Part shown: piece after piece, positions 47,091 through 58,869 of the stretch
Numbering within the stretch: the first letter of the stretch is position 1
Layout: each line of letters begins with the position of its first letter
Source of the DNA: Atriophallophorus winterbourni
Taxonomy: Eukaryota; Platyhelminthes; Trematoda; Plagiorchiida; Microphallidae
Direction of reading: 5' to 3'
DNA: 64,000 bases
Assembly (NCBI GenBank): GCA_013407085.1
Contig: JACCGJ010010690.1
Location: 62,001 to 126,000 of the forward strand
The notes under the pieces: model-generated
What the model was told of the DNA's origin: nothing
The model's input: only the letters and a program-made list of their open reading frames with translations
Databases searched by the model: none
Position numbers and translations under genes: made by a program

Positions 47091-47250
47091 TGTAAGGGAT
47101 GGGGATGTGAGCAACACATTACTGTGGTTATCCATAAGCGCCTCTAGTGCTTGACCAAGAATCACTTTTTGATTCTGTGTCTGAACATCGTGGTTCGTTG
47201 TATGGACCCTATATATCAGTTGGCATACAAGTATAACCTTGTTTAGCAAC

Positions 47251-48059
47251 ATATAATTCATCAGTTAATTTGTTTTTTAATCGTTCTCGTACGAAAATAT
47301 TTGGGCGTGATTACTAGGTTCGTCTAAAATAATACAATGTGATATCAACTTACTGCCAACAAAGTGAGACCAACTTGAGTTTTCTTATTAAATCTATTGT
47401 TTCGCTGTGCGTTAATATCATTTACAAGTCGATTTTATTTTACATTTAGCCTCATAAGGAAAATATAAGCAAGGAAATATAAGCAAGGGAACCATGTTTG
47501 TACAAGGATATTCATCTTTTTAATCTTAACAGCGCAAAGTGCAAATATTGTCCTCGGCGTAGTAATCATCCATAGAAAGCGTCCTCTTAGAATTCTAAGC
47601 GTTCACTGTGCCCAATACAGATGAAAATGAAGAGCACTAGTTTCCGTTTGGACAGTAGTCAAGCAAGTAAACCATCGTTATAGAAATTTATTACATCAAT
47701 CTCATATCACAACTCTGTGGACACCCATTTATATCCTATCAACAGCATTACAGGCTAAACTGCTACAGATAGGTATTTTAGAATAGGTTACCAACTAAGG
47801 TGATTCTGTCAGATATTGTCGACGGATTAAAGGCGTTGGCGCGTATGATAATGATCATTAACAATATTTTATGACCACTTTCGACCATAAGACTCGAATA
47901 ATATTATCGTGGGCTTGAATAAATCAGATACAATTGTAATCTAACAAAATTGATAACGGTATAGTAATAAGCAATATATTGTAACAACACAACATGTCGT
48001 AAACTTTCACTTCTCACACAGAATGTTTATCCTACCTAGGATGATATTGAGTACATGAA
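47251..48059. other. No gene recognised
   Basis: AT-rich right of array A; nothing supported. Confidence 0.45.
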
Positions 48060-48150
48060 CATGAATAAATAACCAATGTATTGTGGTGATCACATCCCCA
48101 TCACTTACGCACCACTACCGATTTCTTCCTGTTTGAATAAATAACATTCT
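48060..48150 (-). repeat. Decayed hammerhead repeat fragment (subfamily A-like)
   Basis: GATCACATCCCCATCACTTA, CGCACCACTACCGATTTCTT and CCTGTTTGAA match the reverse-strand ribozyme flank. Confidence 0.55.
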
Positions 48151-48750
48151 AACTACAAATTTCTCTTCATTAGGAATACACAATCGGTCCCAAGCATATT
48201 CCAGTAAATAAACACAACTTATCTTTTTGTTCATCAGGTCCCCGATTTGACAATTTAGTATAGCAATGTCATTAAAGTTTCTTTTACCATGCGAAATTTC
48301 AGCGGAACAATGATGCCACTTTTAGGAACCTGCTCGCTTATGCATAACATTTCCACGATAGGTTACACAGTACGTGCTAAGACGGACAGAATATGTCTCC
48401 AATAAATCGGAAAGCATCGATTCTTTTTTACTATAAACTCTCAGTAAAAAATCTTAAAACCATAAGATTTATGGATGCCATTGAAGATTTATGGCATCAT
48501 TAAAAATTAATTAGACTCAATTAAATTATACTGAACATTACCCAACACCCATGAAACATATATTTATTCTTGGTGTTAGATTTAATAAGCATTTCAAAAG
48601 CTGCCTCACAATCCCATGTTTTATCTGCAGTTATATTTAGTGCACATTCATTTTTCTGGAACATCTTTTTTATAATTTGTTATTACGGAAGTGTTTGCTA
48701 ATTTTGTGACAATAATTACAAGTATTGATACTAGGCTACCCCATGATGCA
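48151..48750. other. No gene recognised
   Basis: AT-rich; nothing supported. Confidence 0.45.
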
Positions 48751-48870
48751 AGATTAAAAATTCAAGATTTATGGTTACAAAAAGCATATAGCTTCACAAA
48801 TACCATTGTACAATAAATATTCGTTCATGAAAAAGAAATAACATAATCATGCAATGCCACGTATAGTCCA
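48751..48870 (-). mobile_element. CR1-like LINE 3' terminus
   Basis: AAATTCAAGATTTATGGTTA (complement of the family 3' tail) followed by CAAAAAGCATATAGCTTCAC, which resembles the 3' end at 26041-26090. How far the copy extends to the right is unclear. The open frame at 48880-49263 on the - strand has no recognisable motif. Confidence 0.5.
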
Positions 48871-49547
48871 GTTGAACACTTACACTGAGTGAATACACGG
48901 GTGTAGTAAAATCGTTATGTAAGAATTACTGTTAAAATTTCGAATGAATGTTTTGACGCATGGAGCGGTAGCTATAATTTCGGGTGTGCATTCCGAAGAA
49001 ACAGATACGTTCAGAATATAAATATCGGCGATGGCTATGCAGGAATGTGGGTTTTTCGGTGTCACTATCTGTTTGTATATATGTCGTAACTCACAGAATT
49101 CGAATAAATATTTTAATGGATGGTATGGAGTATGTAATAATTTATATGTAAGTTTCTTTGGAGGGGCGGGGTGACTCTGAAAACTTTGATTCAAGCTTCT
49201 TGTAATGATTTCGATTATCATCAAACACCAAAACAGATTTTCGTGAGATTTTGGCAAATACATATGTAACTATCTATGTCATTTATGATGGGTGTCTTTT
49301 TACCGACATAACATCTATGAATTCAAAAACAAATTTATGCGGATTTTTCAGTTCTCATTTAGTAAAAAAATTATTATAAGTTTGAATTATTGACATTTGA
49401 CCAGTAATATACCGCGAGATTGTATCCATTCTCTTTTAAGATTGTACATGTAATTGAAGAAATAAATAGTTTTTATTAGATTTTTGAATAGACACTGAAA
49501 AATAGCAAACACTTAAGCCCACACAACTGTGCGATACTCGTCTTTTT

Positions 49548-50660
49548 AAGGATTCAAGGATTAATGGTTAAGAAAGTTTATACTTTGCAACAACCTTAGG
49601 ATTACGGTATGAATGATAACGTGAATCAACGTATAGTATATAACGATTAGAGCATATTAAATGTAAGGTTAACGAATGATGTTCGTTTACATATACAATT
49701 CCAATATTGCTTTAAATATCGCCATGTAAGGTGAGTCCACCACATGTTTGCTTAAGGAATTAAAAAGAAAGCACGTACGGCAAAAATAGCGCTGGCGATC
49801 AATACGGGAACTTATGACACGGATCACTTTCTCATCACACACTTCTAGGAAGTGTCTTACTTGAAGTCCGCCGGTAGTCAATTCTAGTCAACGTATACTC
49901 CATCGTAAGGCGAAAGTAAATATTCACTATCCTTGATAAAGTTACCAGCAAGAATCCTTTAAATATTCTTCGAAAGATACCTATCAATCTGCTGGTTTCT
50001 CGATATTCATTCCTGCAGTAAACCGCGCTCTTCAGGTTTTTACTAATCCATACTTCAAGCTTTTTTCCACCGAGCTCCATGCAGATTTTTCAGTCCCCAA
50101 TCGATATATCCAAGAAACATTCTTGCTAAGGTGGACCAACATGCTTTTCCGTAAGTTTAATGTCATACAACTCATTGCCGTCTAGTATGACACGTTGTCT
50201 AAACCCCTTTTCAGTTTCTCAGAGTAATCTGCAGAACCGATTTGTTTTACTAATTTTCATATCATCGGCGAACGTGACCATTTTGGAGGATATGAATGGT
50301 GGTGAAACTTTTATGTATAAGGAAAAAAGCGGGCCTAGCGCAAATCGGTGTTGGACTCCGCTGGGGTATATAAACTTTTGCGGTAGCAATCCGTTTACTC
50401 TAACTAGTGCATGGTGATCAGGTAGTCGCATAACCATGAGAGAAGTGCATGATACATACCTAAACTCATCAGTTTTTGAAGAACCATATGATCAGAGTAA
50501 TGAATTGCTCACTTCCCCAGCACTGATTGACTCTGTTAAAATCTTTTCAAATGTCTACGCACGAAAGTTGAATGTAATAAATTCTATCCAACTCTTTCGT
50601 CCAGTCGTCAAAAACCTTATGAGTAGTTCCGTTACACAAGAGCGATGAGATCAAAATCCA
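49548..50660 (-). mobile_element. CR1-like LINE 3' half
   Basis: On the - strand 50437-50219 carries ALVRVNGLLPQKF, a decayed G.QH...LGPLFSLYI and VTFADDMKISK (catalytic ADD intact). The 50080-49835 part carries KKLEVWISKNLKSAVYCRNE, LIGIFRRIFKGF and RIVNIYFRLTMEYTLTR. The 3' tail AAGGATTAATGGTTAAG is near 49555. Frameshifts and stops throughout. Confidence 0.75.
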
Positions 50661-51029
50661 TGCTGCGTTGGCGAAAAAAAATTACGCCATTCAAAGTATA
50701 CGACCATTTTTTCTTAGACTATACGTTCTATGACCATACGAATAAAAATAATAGTGTGACAGGATGATAATTTGAAGCGTCAATTCGACAGCCCCCATTA
50801 AAGTTAAGTGTAATCACGCGGGATTTTAAATATGTTGAATTAAACTAGTGAGGAATAATAACTCACATGCGAGTGTTTGTCTTTGAAGTTTGTTAACCAA
50901 AGTTCATAGCGTTGCCTGGGCTGGATGGCTCTAGTTTATTTACAAAAAGTAATATGATGTTATTTCAAAGAATATATTCTTGACGTAGAATTTATGGCAC
51001 GCCAAAACTGTTGCTGTGAAATTCGTTAA
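50661..51029. other. No gene recognised
   Basis: Nothing supported. Confidence 0.4.
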
Positions 51030-51360
51030 CTAATTTTAGTTTTATTTGTTGCTCACGCCCTCAGCACTTACACACCACGCTTGACTAAAACTAATTTTGT
51101 TTGAACATCATTGTTCTTTGTACGAACCCATTTAACAGCGGCATTCAAGAATAACTTAGTTTAATTGTAATTTTGTTTGCACACATGCACAACTTAAGGT
51201 TTTTCTGCTAATTGATGGTCCACAATAAAACCTAACTCTTTATTCGTGCATGCTCAGACTCCAGATCAGGTTCAGTGAGACTTGAAATGGTTAAGTGATA
51301 AACTAAGATATACATGAATACTACTATTAAATAGGATTCGTTCAGTGAACCATGAACAAT
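51030..51360 (-). repeat. Decayed hammerhead repeat fragments (subfamily A-like)
   Basis: GTTGCTCACGCCCTCAGCAC and TTACACACCACG, and further right CAGATCAGGTTCAGTGAGAC and ATAGGATTCGTTCAGTGAAC, follow the reverse-strand unit. The ribozyme core itself is gone. Confidence 0.55.
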
Positions 51361-52439
51361 ATTTTAATGTAATGTGACTGTATAAGCGAAAATTTACTCT
51401 GATATTCATGATACATTTAAAAGGCGACGGATGTTCCTCGGTAAACAATCATATTTTTGTTTCTTGCATGAATACTTCAAATTGCGTAAACATTCATTAG
51501 ATATTGTATAAGCACGTTCGCTATATTACCATTTTTGCCACCAAGAAAAGTTTGCAGATGTCCTAAAATTCAATTGAAACAAGATGGTAGTTGCTAAACG
51601 TAGCAATTCGCCCCTCAGAAGCAAGTCTCAAACATTGACGTTGTTATTTCTGATTCACAAAATTGTGAAAACATCGACTGTAAATCAATAGTCGTTAAAG
51701 ACTCTATCCTTGATTACACCTTCACCTTCTGTTTGGTCGATCGCGTACCACTCGCGGACCTACTAGAATCGCAAGCCCTACCATAAAAAATTACGGAATG
51801 AATAAATAGATAATTCCCCACAAATTTCAATACGTTGCTCAATAGGCTACGCAATCAACCTTCACTTTTAAATACTCGATGGCTTAGTTATTGAGTGTGC
51901 ATTAACAACAAACGACTCTTTTATTTTGCCACTGTGACTTCAGCTGAAATTACAATCTGGTCATAAGAGAGAGATACTAGTCTCTAAATCCTCAAAAAGT
52001 TGCTGAACTTGTGTTTATTAATCTGTGTGGTGAACGTCGCAAGGAAATTTGGAGGAGTCCTAATTTATCCATAATTAAGTTCATAAACCTTACGGAAGAG
52101 AAACATGTCGAGATCTAGGCACCACCATTACGGATGACCTTACTTGGATTCATCATTAAAATACTCCACTTACCTGAGTTCGTAATTTTTAACATTTCAC
52201 CTTTTTATTTCGGGGTTTAGTCTAATTTAATTAGTCAATTCATATTCTCCTCTATATTCTCTGATATTTCATACTGTTCACCTGCTGTATTTCCGGAACA
52301 TCTTTGAAAAGACTTTGTTTGTTCAATCGTTGTATCAGGCATTCTTGGAAAAAACTCGAAATATTAATTCGCTGGCGGTCGACATTTAAATATTTTCCGC
52401 AATTATCATTTTCAACCGGTGATATAAGTGTATATTTTC
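51361..52439. other. No gene recognised
   Basis: AT-rich, nothing supported. Confidence 0.45.
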
Positions 52440-55102
52440 TGTGAATACATTTTGTTGAAAAAATGAAGAATTCTATACCTCCATTAACCAAGCCTAAAAC
52501 ATTTAAATTGAACAAACAAATAAGCTCAACGTTACCACCACCAAACCATGCTGCTGATAAAATTGAATTGTGCCACACGGCACCCAGGAGAGTTTTAAAA
52601 ACGCCTTAAAGCCGAAATCATTCACGTCGAATGCGCCATTAAACAAGGTTGCCTTGAAGCGAATTTCGCTTAGTGTTATCTGCATCAACGTGCCACAATT
52701 AACTGAGACTTTATTCTCGAATAGACACCAGCATGACTTGGCTGAATGCTTGAAACTGTGCACTCGGATGCTTTTAAAAGCGATCCATCCGGTTTCGTTG
52801 ATGCTCTTGAGTCGTCCCCCCAGAGTGCTACACCAAGATAAGCCGCAGTTGTTCAAGATAGTAGTGCAAAATGAGGAGTTCGAAGATATACTTCTATCGA
52901 CATACTTGCTACGGGTCGGCAAAGAAAATGCACCGCGTATATTTGTTGATGTGCCCTGGTCGGAGCTGGTAAAATAGCCACCGGAAGGGCAATAACGCAC
53001 CCTTATTCTCTTAAATGTCTTAGAAGCTGCCACTGGTTCAGATACAAAGTTTAAATCCAACCACGACATAAAAAGTGGAGATTTATTAGTAATGCTATCC
53101 ACACCAGGACTGAAGCGGTTATCGATACTTTCCGAATCCCGAAGTCACTGAATTAGGAAGGTAATGGTCCACGACCCCTTAAACTGATACGATTGACTAC
53201 CGGGAATCCTGAACTATAAAAGGGATGTCGCCCGACTCTATCGGAGTCAGCGCTATAATATATTCATTACCACGAACTGAACTTGCTTTCTTAATTGCCT
53301 ATAATCCAACACTCTTATCCAGATCAAACAATAAATATTTGTAAACAAACACATAATGCTTGACAAATAATTTACCCGAGCTAATCGAGCCTCGTGAATA
53401 ATATTCACTAATCCTGATAGCCGTAACGGAAACCCGGTTAAATCAGCAGTTAGCTGAGGAGAAAATTTTCATTCCAAACTTTTTTTCTTTTTTAAAGTGA
53501 TCGTATGGAGGAGGAGGTGTTGCTATTTACTATGATCAACACCTCATGTTCAGAGAAATCATAGTCAACGATTTGATACTGGGAGAAAAACTTTATTGTT
53601 TACTTGAATTGGCAACCGATGAAAACCGTGTAGTTAATGTGATTTACCTACCACGGTTAGCAGACGGAGCATACAATGCGAATTTACTTTAGAAAACTCA
53701 GCTGATTGTTTCCAGATATCACAACATCATAATCATAGGTGACTACTAAAAAGCAAGATTACACCGGTAGATTCTCTTGATAATCTATTCTACGAATTGT
53801 ACAACGAAATTCACTTATTTAACGATACCTCAAGCAGCACTCTCTTCAGTAGCACAAACATACCGTCCATCCTCTATCTTGTTCTAACGAGCAAGGAAAA
53901 TGTCATCGACAATATCCACTATGAAACACCACTTGGAAAGAGTGATCATGTAATCAATATTTCGACTATAAATCTGAAGCGAAAAGAGCTAGTGATGATA
54001 GTGAACTCCACTCTAAATATGTTTCAAAAAATCTGGAAAAAAGAATTCAAATTCGTGATCCGAATTCGAATACGAGAATGAATAAAGGTGCGAAACAATG
54101 CAGGCAACTCCTGAATCCTCAGCATCCTACCGTTTGTTGATGAAAGAAGTTACGAAGCTTGTCCATGAAGATCAAGAGTATCAAATCAATCTAATGGATA
54201 ACATTGAACAAAACCAAAGATTCTCTTCTAGAAGTTGAACAGAAAGGCCAGGGTAAATCCAGTCGTTTCCACTTTACTTACTATAACTGGAACTAAATCC
54301 ACTGTTCTCGAAGCGGCTAAAGAACTCGCTCAATTTTACTCTAGAATGTGCTACTCTAACGCGTGCTTATGTTATGTTTTGCCTGCATTCAGGTCAAAAA
54401 TTAAAACAATACATGAAATCGTTGTGGACCCCGAACGTATGCTGGTGAGGCTACTCGGATTAAATATAAAAAAGCCAGGTGATGATGAAATAGCGCCGTT
54501 CCTCATAAAACCACGCACCCATGCTCGATTCTCACCATTCTCTGATATTTAAGCCTGTCACTGAGTTGTAGCAAGGTTCCAACTGACTGGAAATTGGATT
54601 AATCACACCGATATAAAAATGCTTTTATTTCACATAATCTCTGGGATCTCAAAACGTTTCACGGGAGAAAGACCCGTGTGTGCGGATTAGCAGTAACTTG
54701 AAGTCTTCACGGTAGTGTTCTGTGTTATAAAATGGCCTTCAAACCTTGGCACTGCTAAGAAGGATCTTCGGTAGTGTCACAAAGCAGGTGCTCCCACGGA
54801 TAATTAACACATATATCCGGCCAACAATGGAGTGCACCGTTCAATCATGGTCCCCATGGTTAAAAAAGGTCATGACCATGCTGCAACTCGTGTACCACCG
54901 CGCTACAAAACTGGAGACCGGACTATACAACAGGCCATACGAGGAGAGAATAGTAACTCTGAACCTATTTGACTTTTCGTACCGTCGTGTCAGGGGTGAC
55001 TTGATCCTGCTGTTCAACATTCTGCATACAGTGGATCACAACTTGAACACCCGTTTCACCGGCAAGAAGCACGTGGTAGCAGTTCTCATGGCTATAATTT
55101 AA
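52440..55102 (+). mobile_element. CR1/Jockey-type LINE, plus strand, internally deleted
   Basis: Domains in order on the + strand: an ORF1-like segment (52570-52977: QLFKIVVQNEEFEDILLSTY, RIFVDVPWSELVK) and an EEP endonuclease (about 53500-54080: GGGVAIYYDQHLMFREIIVN, IPSILYLVLTSKENVIDNIH, ETPLGKSDHVINIS). The RT start (54235-54552: FRSKIKTIHEIVVDPERMLV, IKKPGDDEIAPFLIK) and RT end (54746-55102: LLRRIFGSVTKQVLPRIINT, YIRPTMECTVQSWSPWLKK, YNRPYEERIVTLNLFDF) follow. The RT catalytic core is missing between 54552 and 54746. A longer antisense frame at 52503-53102 is taken as a shadow. Confidence 0.82.
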
Positions 55103-56577
55103 TTATTACAAACTCAAGATCAAATTTTCGAAGGTTCTCCTATGTTGTTCAAAGTTTGTTTTATATAGAATTCTTTGCCCTCACATATCATTTATGTCTC
55201 AAGCCTGAACATGTTCAGGGCTGAAATTGACAAGTATATTTTGACCAAATCCAACCTCGCAACTGAATACACAAGCTGACTTTCTATATTGACAAAACAT
55301 CTTTGTTGTAACTGTAAAGTATTTGGACCATTCAAATTTTGAAATAATTTGAAATACTTTGAATTACTATTCTGAATCAGTAATTTAAAAATTCCCAATA
55401 AAGCTTTGTTCTTCAGCCGAAATCATATCTGTTACTAGCAAGAAGTTATTTGCGATAATCGAACCGAGATTCGTGATTATTTATGAACTTTAGCCTTAAA
55501 ATCCATAACTGAAATTCATTGAATTCTAGAATGAGCAATGACGGATGAATGACATACGTAGGCATAATTACCTACGCTCTTATCGACACCAATTTTAGAG
55601 CTGACTCAAAAAGAACCTCATGTCCAGAATCATTTTTGTTTGTGATAGTCACATTGAGATTCTGAATGCAATCTATCCGTTTTTTACGCTATCGCATTTG
55701 TAAAATTTAGGCAAACATATTGACGACAACATTTAAATGATAGGTCTCTCGTTATTAATTTTTGCAGTCACTATCACCCTTATTTCAAAACAACGTGGTA
55801 ATTACAGTGCTTTGTGTCTCTTGAGTTCCGACTGGCGCTGTCAGCACTGAAAACGCAATCCGTGAACTATCTCTATGAGGGCTGCTCTATAAATTTTGAT
55901 GAGCCATGCGGAGACTCCGTCCTGGAAGAATATCGAGTTTTTTTAGACACTCAGCTGATTCAAGGTGATACCTTGATGGCGTGAGAGTAAATAGACGAGA
56001 AGAGGTTGAACCATGTCTCTAGCTGACGCATTTTATCAACTACCGGAAAACAGAAGAACGATGCTTATTAAAAGCTGAATTTAAGCATCACTGATCCAAT
56101 GGCTTTTACGATACACGCACACGTAACGTGGAAATTACCAGTATGCAAAGTTTTATGTATATCGATGCTGATTTTCATGTTATTATTCATATATCACATA
56201 TTTCCTAAAAGTCTGGTTGAGGAAACATTTAGGTACTATAAGACAGCATAAATTCCCATCGGATTGTGCTGGTTTAAAAATGCGGTTACTTAAGCGTTTT
56301 GAGGCGTACCAGTCATAAAGGAAGTTTCGTTGTCGGAACAATCATACGTTTGCCGTTTATTTGAAACATTCAAAACGACGACTGGACGTATGTTATTTTC
56401 AAGGAATTAAAATTTTCCGCAGACGAGCAAGCGATAGGATATCCGAACTAAGCCATGACAGCTGTAATTAACTGCATTGAATTTTGCACATAAGTCCAAT
56501 GTAGACCCTTAGACTACTGTTCCATTTGGCTTGTTAAATCACTATAGTAAAGATTTAAATTTTGCGTTTTAAAAGTT
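55103..56577. other. No gene recognised
   Basis: AT-rich spacer between the LINE and array B; nothing supported. Confidence 0.45.
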
Positions 56578-57370
56578 TGGTCGTACCAGCTATATCCAAA
56601 TGTGGCATGTAAGAGCTACTTGTTTACCATTCCTCCACAGTTTAAAGCTCATGCGAATACTGATCTCACTGTACCTACCTGATTATTTTAAACAGCACGA
56701 AACGGGTCGTCGGCTGTGTTTGATGGAAATGCATGCATTTGAGCCATTTGGATCGTGGATATGCGTTTACCCCATTATACAGGTTTTTCAAACTATCTGA
56801 TTAAATAGGTTTGTCCGACAAACCTTATCCAACAGTGTCATAAAAGCGCTAATTAATTACCATTCCTCGATTGTTTCATGCGCAATAGGATGCTCATCTT
56901 ACTGTCCCTAAACGATGAGTATAAATAGGAAGAAACCGGTATGGGGTTGTGTGTGATGGCAGTGAAAGCAAGTGAGCAGTTTGGTTCATTGTTATGCTTT
57001 GAACCACGATATACTTGTGCTTAGAAACTTACGTTTGAACATTTTTTCGTACCAGCCATATCCAGCAGTAAAATAGAAGCGCTGCTTGTTTACTGTTCCT
57101 TCAATTTTTAGAGCGCAAGCGATATTGGGCTAACGGTCTAAAAATGATGAGTGCAAACAGCATGAAACACTTCGTGTTGTGTGTGATGGAAATGCATACA
57201 AATGGGCATTTCACTTCGTGGTTATCATTTTAACCTCTTTATACATGTGTTTTGACACATTTGGTTGCACAGTTTTGTCGAACTTGCCTTAGCCAATAAT
57301 GGTGGAATACAAGCACTACTTGTTTACCATAAATCTACTGTTTCAAGCCCATTAGGATCTTCAAATTACT

Positions 57371-57420
57371 ATCCCTACCTGATGAGTATTGACAGCACAA
57401 AACCGGTCGTGGATTGCGTG
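57371..57420 (+). ncRNA. Hammerhead ribozyme relic in array B unit 4
   Basis: CTGATGA at 57379-57385, stem I CCCTAC/GTGGA, ACCGGTC present. The second core box reads AAAAC instead of GAAAC, so it should be inactive. Confidence 0.65.
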
Positions 57421-58397
57421 AGTGAAATTCATGCAAATGAGCATTTAGGTTCATTATTATTGGTTTATTTAGATTATACAGGTGTTTAGAAACTTGTGTT
57501 TTGAAAGCTTGGTCCTACCAGCCATAAACAACAGTGGCACACAAGCGCTACTTGTTTACCATTCCTACACTGTTTAAAGCGCATGTCAAAACTGATCTCA
57601 CTATCCCAACCTGATTATTGCAAACACAACGAAACCGTCGTCCGATTTGTTTTGATGGAAATGAATGCAATAGAGCTTTTAAGCTTGGATATGCGATTAC
57701 GACATTGTTAATGTGTTTGGACACACATGATTAAACAGGTTGATCATACCAGCCATATCCAGCATTGACAAACAAGCGCTACTTTTTACCATACATTCAA
57801 TGTTTAAAGCGCATGAGGATCCTGATATTACTGTCCCTAACTGTTGATTGCAAATGTCACGAAACCGGTTGTGGGGTGTGATGGAAATGCATGCAAGTGG
57901 GGATTTCACTTAATGGTTATTGTTTTAACCATATGATGATACGTATGTTTTGACATTTGTGGATAAAATGGTTGGTCGTTCCTGGCTTATCCAGCATTGT
58001 CAAACAAGCGCTACTTGTGTACCAATCCTCCACTGTTTCAAACGCATGCCGATCTTGATCTTAATGATGTACCTGATAAGTATAAAAAGCACGAAACCTG
58101 TCGTGGATTGTGTGTGACGGAAAAGCATTTAAATGTGCATTTTGATTCCTGGTTATTTGTTTAACACCATTATACTTGTGTTTTGACACGTGATTGAACA
58201 GGTTGATCGAAATAGTCTTATTCAAGATTGGTGTTATACAAGGGCTAATTGTTTACCATAATTCCACTCTTTCAAGCGCAATAGAATCCTCATCTTACTG
58301 TCCCTACCAGATGAGTTCCACTACCACGAAACCGGTCGTTGGTACGCGTGATGGACATACTTGCTGATAGGCATTTCAGTTCATGGTTATTGGTTTG

Positions 58398-58420
58398 ATG
58401 GGGTTAAAATTTAACCCCAT
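58398..58420. repeat. Perfect 11-bp inverted repeat inside array B unit 8
   Basis: ATGGGGTTAAA, A, TTTAACCCCAT. Neighbouring units have only the right arm, so the left arm is a local inverted duplication. Confidence 0.8.
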
Positions 58421-58869
58421 TATATGTGTATTAGGTCACATGCTATTGAAAAGGTTGATTGTACCCGCCCTATTTAACGTTGGCTTTCAAGCGCAACTTG
58501 TTTAGCATTTCACCACTATTTCAAGTGCATGCTGATCCTGATCTTACTGTCCCTAGATGATGAGTACAAATAGCACAAAACCGGTCGTGGAGTGTGTGTG
58601 GGTGTTATATAATTGCAGGTAAATTTTCCTTTTGGTTCATGGTTATTGGTTTGATCTAACTATACATGTGTTTAGATACATTTAGTTGAACGGTTTTGTG
58701 GTACCAGCCATATCCAACAGTTCTATGCAAACGGTACTTGTTTACCAATCCTCCACTTTTTAAGCGCATGCGGATCCGCATCTTACTCTCGGTACCTGAT
58801 GAATGTAATCAGCACGAATCCGGTCGTGTGGCGTGTGTGATGGAAATGCTTGAAAATGTTGAAGGTATA

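Larger units (their letters stand above)
44559..47250 (+). repeat. Hammerhead repeat array A, direct units of about 243 bp, interrupted by a LINE
   Basis: Ribozyme first boxes at 44668, 44910, 46815 and 47055. Subtracting the inserted LINE (45143-46800) gives spacings of 242, 247 and 240 bp. Unit landmarks are CATTTGGCATACAAGTATAA, CCTTGTTTACCATTAATCCA, CTGTTTCAAAGCTCACTGAA, the ribozyme, ATGTGAGCAACACATTACTT, AGAATCA..TGATTCT and GGTTCGTTGTACGAACC. No coding capacity. The tandem arrangement plus one ribozyme per unit is the organisation of retrozymes. Confidence 0.9.
56578..58860 (+). repeat. Hammerhead repeat array B, about ten tandem units of 230-248 bp
   Basis: Ribozyme first-box positions are near 56679, 56912, 57144, 57379, 57611, 57841, 58073, 58308, 58556 and 58796. 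Unit landmarks are GTACCAGCCATATCCAGCAG, ACAAGCGCTACTTGTTTACC, TCCACTGTTTCAAGCGCATG, CTTACTGTCCCTAC, the core, GTGTGTGATGGAAATGCATG and CATGGTTATTGGTTTAACCC. The consensus hammerhead is complete: CCCTAC/GTGGGG, CTGATGA, GTGC/GCAC, GAAAC, ACCGGTC. Nearly every single unit has a core mutation (for example CTGATTA, CAGATGA, AAAAC or GAATC), so the array is old. No open frame is shared between units. Confidence 0.9.

Noticed and set aside
48880..49263. 127-codon minus-strand frame near a LINE 3' end
   Set aside because: No motif recognised and located beyond the expected LINE terminus; not enough for a gene call.
52503..53102. 199-codon minus-strand frame
   Set aside because: Antisense to a LINE ORF1-like frame with recognisable motifs on the plus strand; taken as a shadow.
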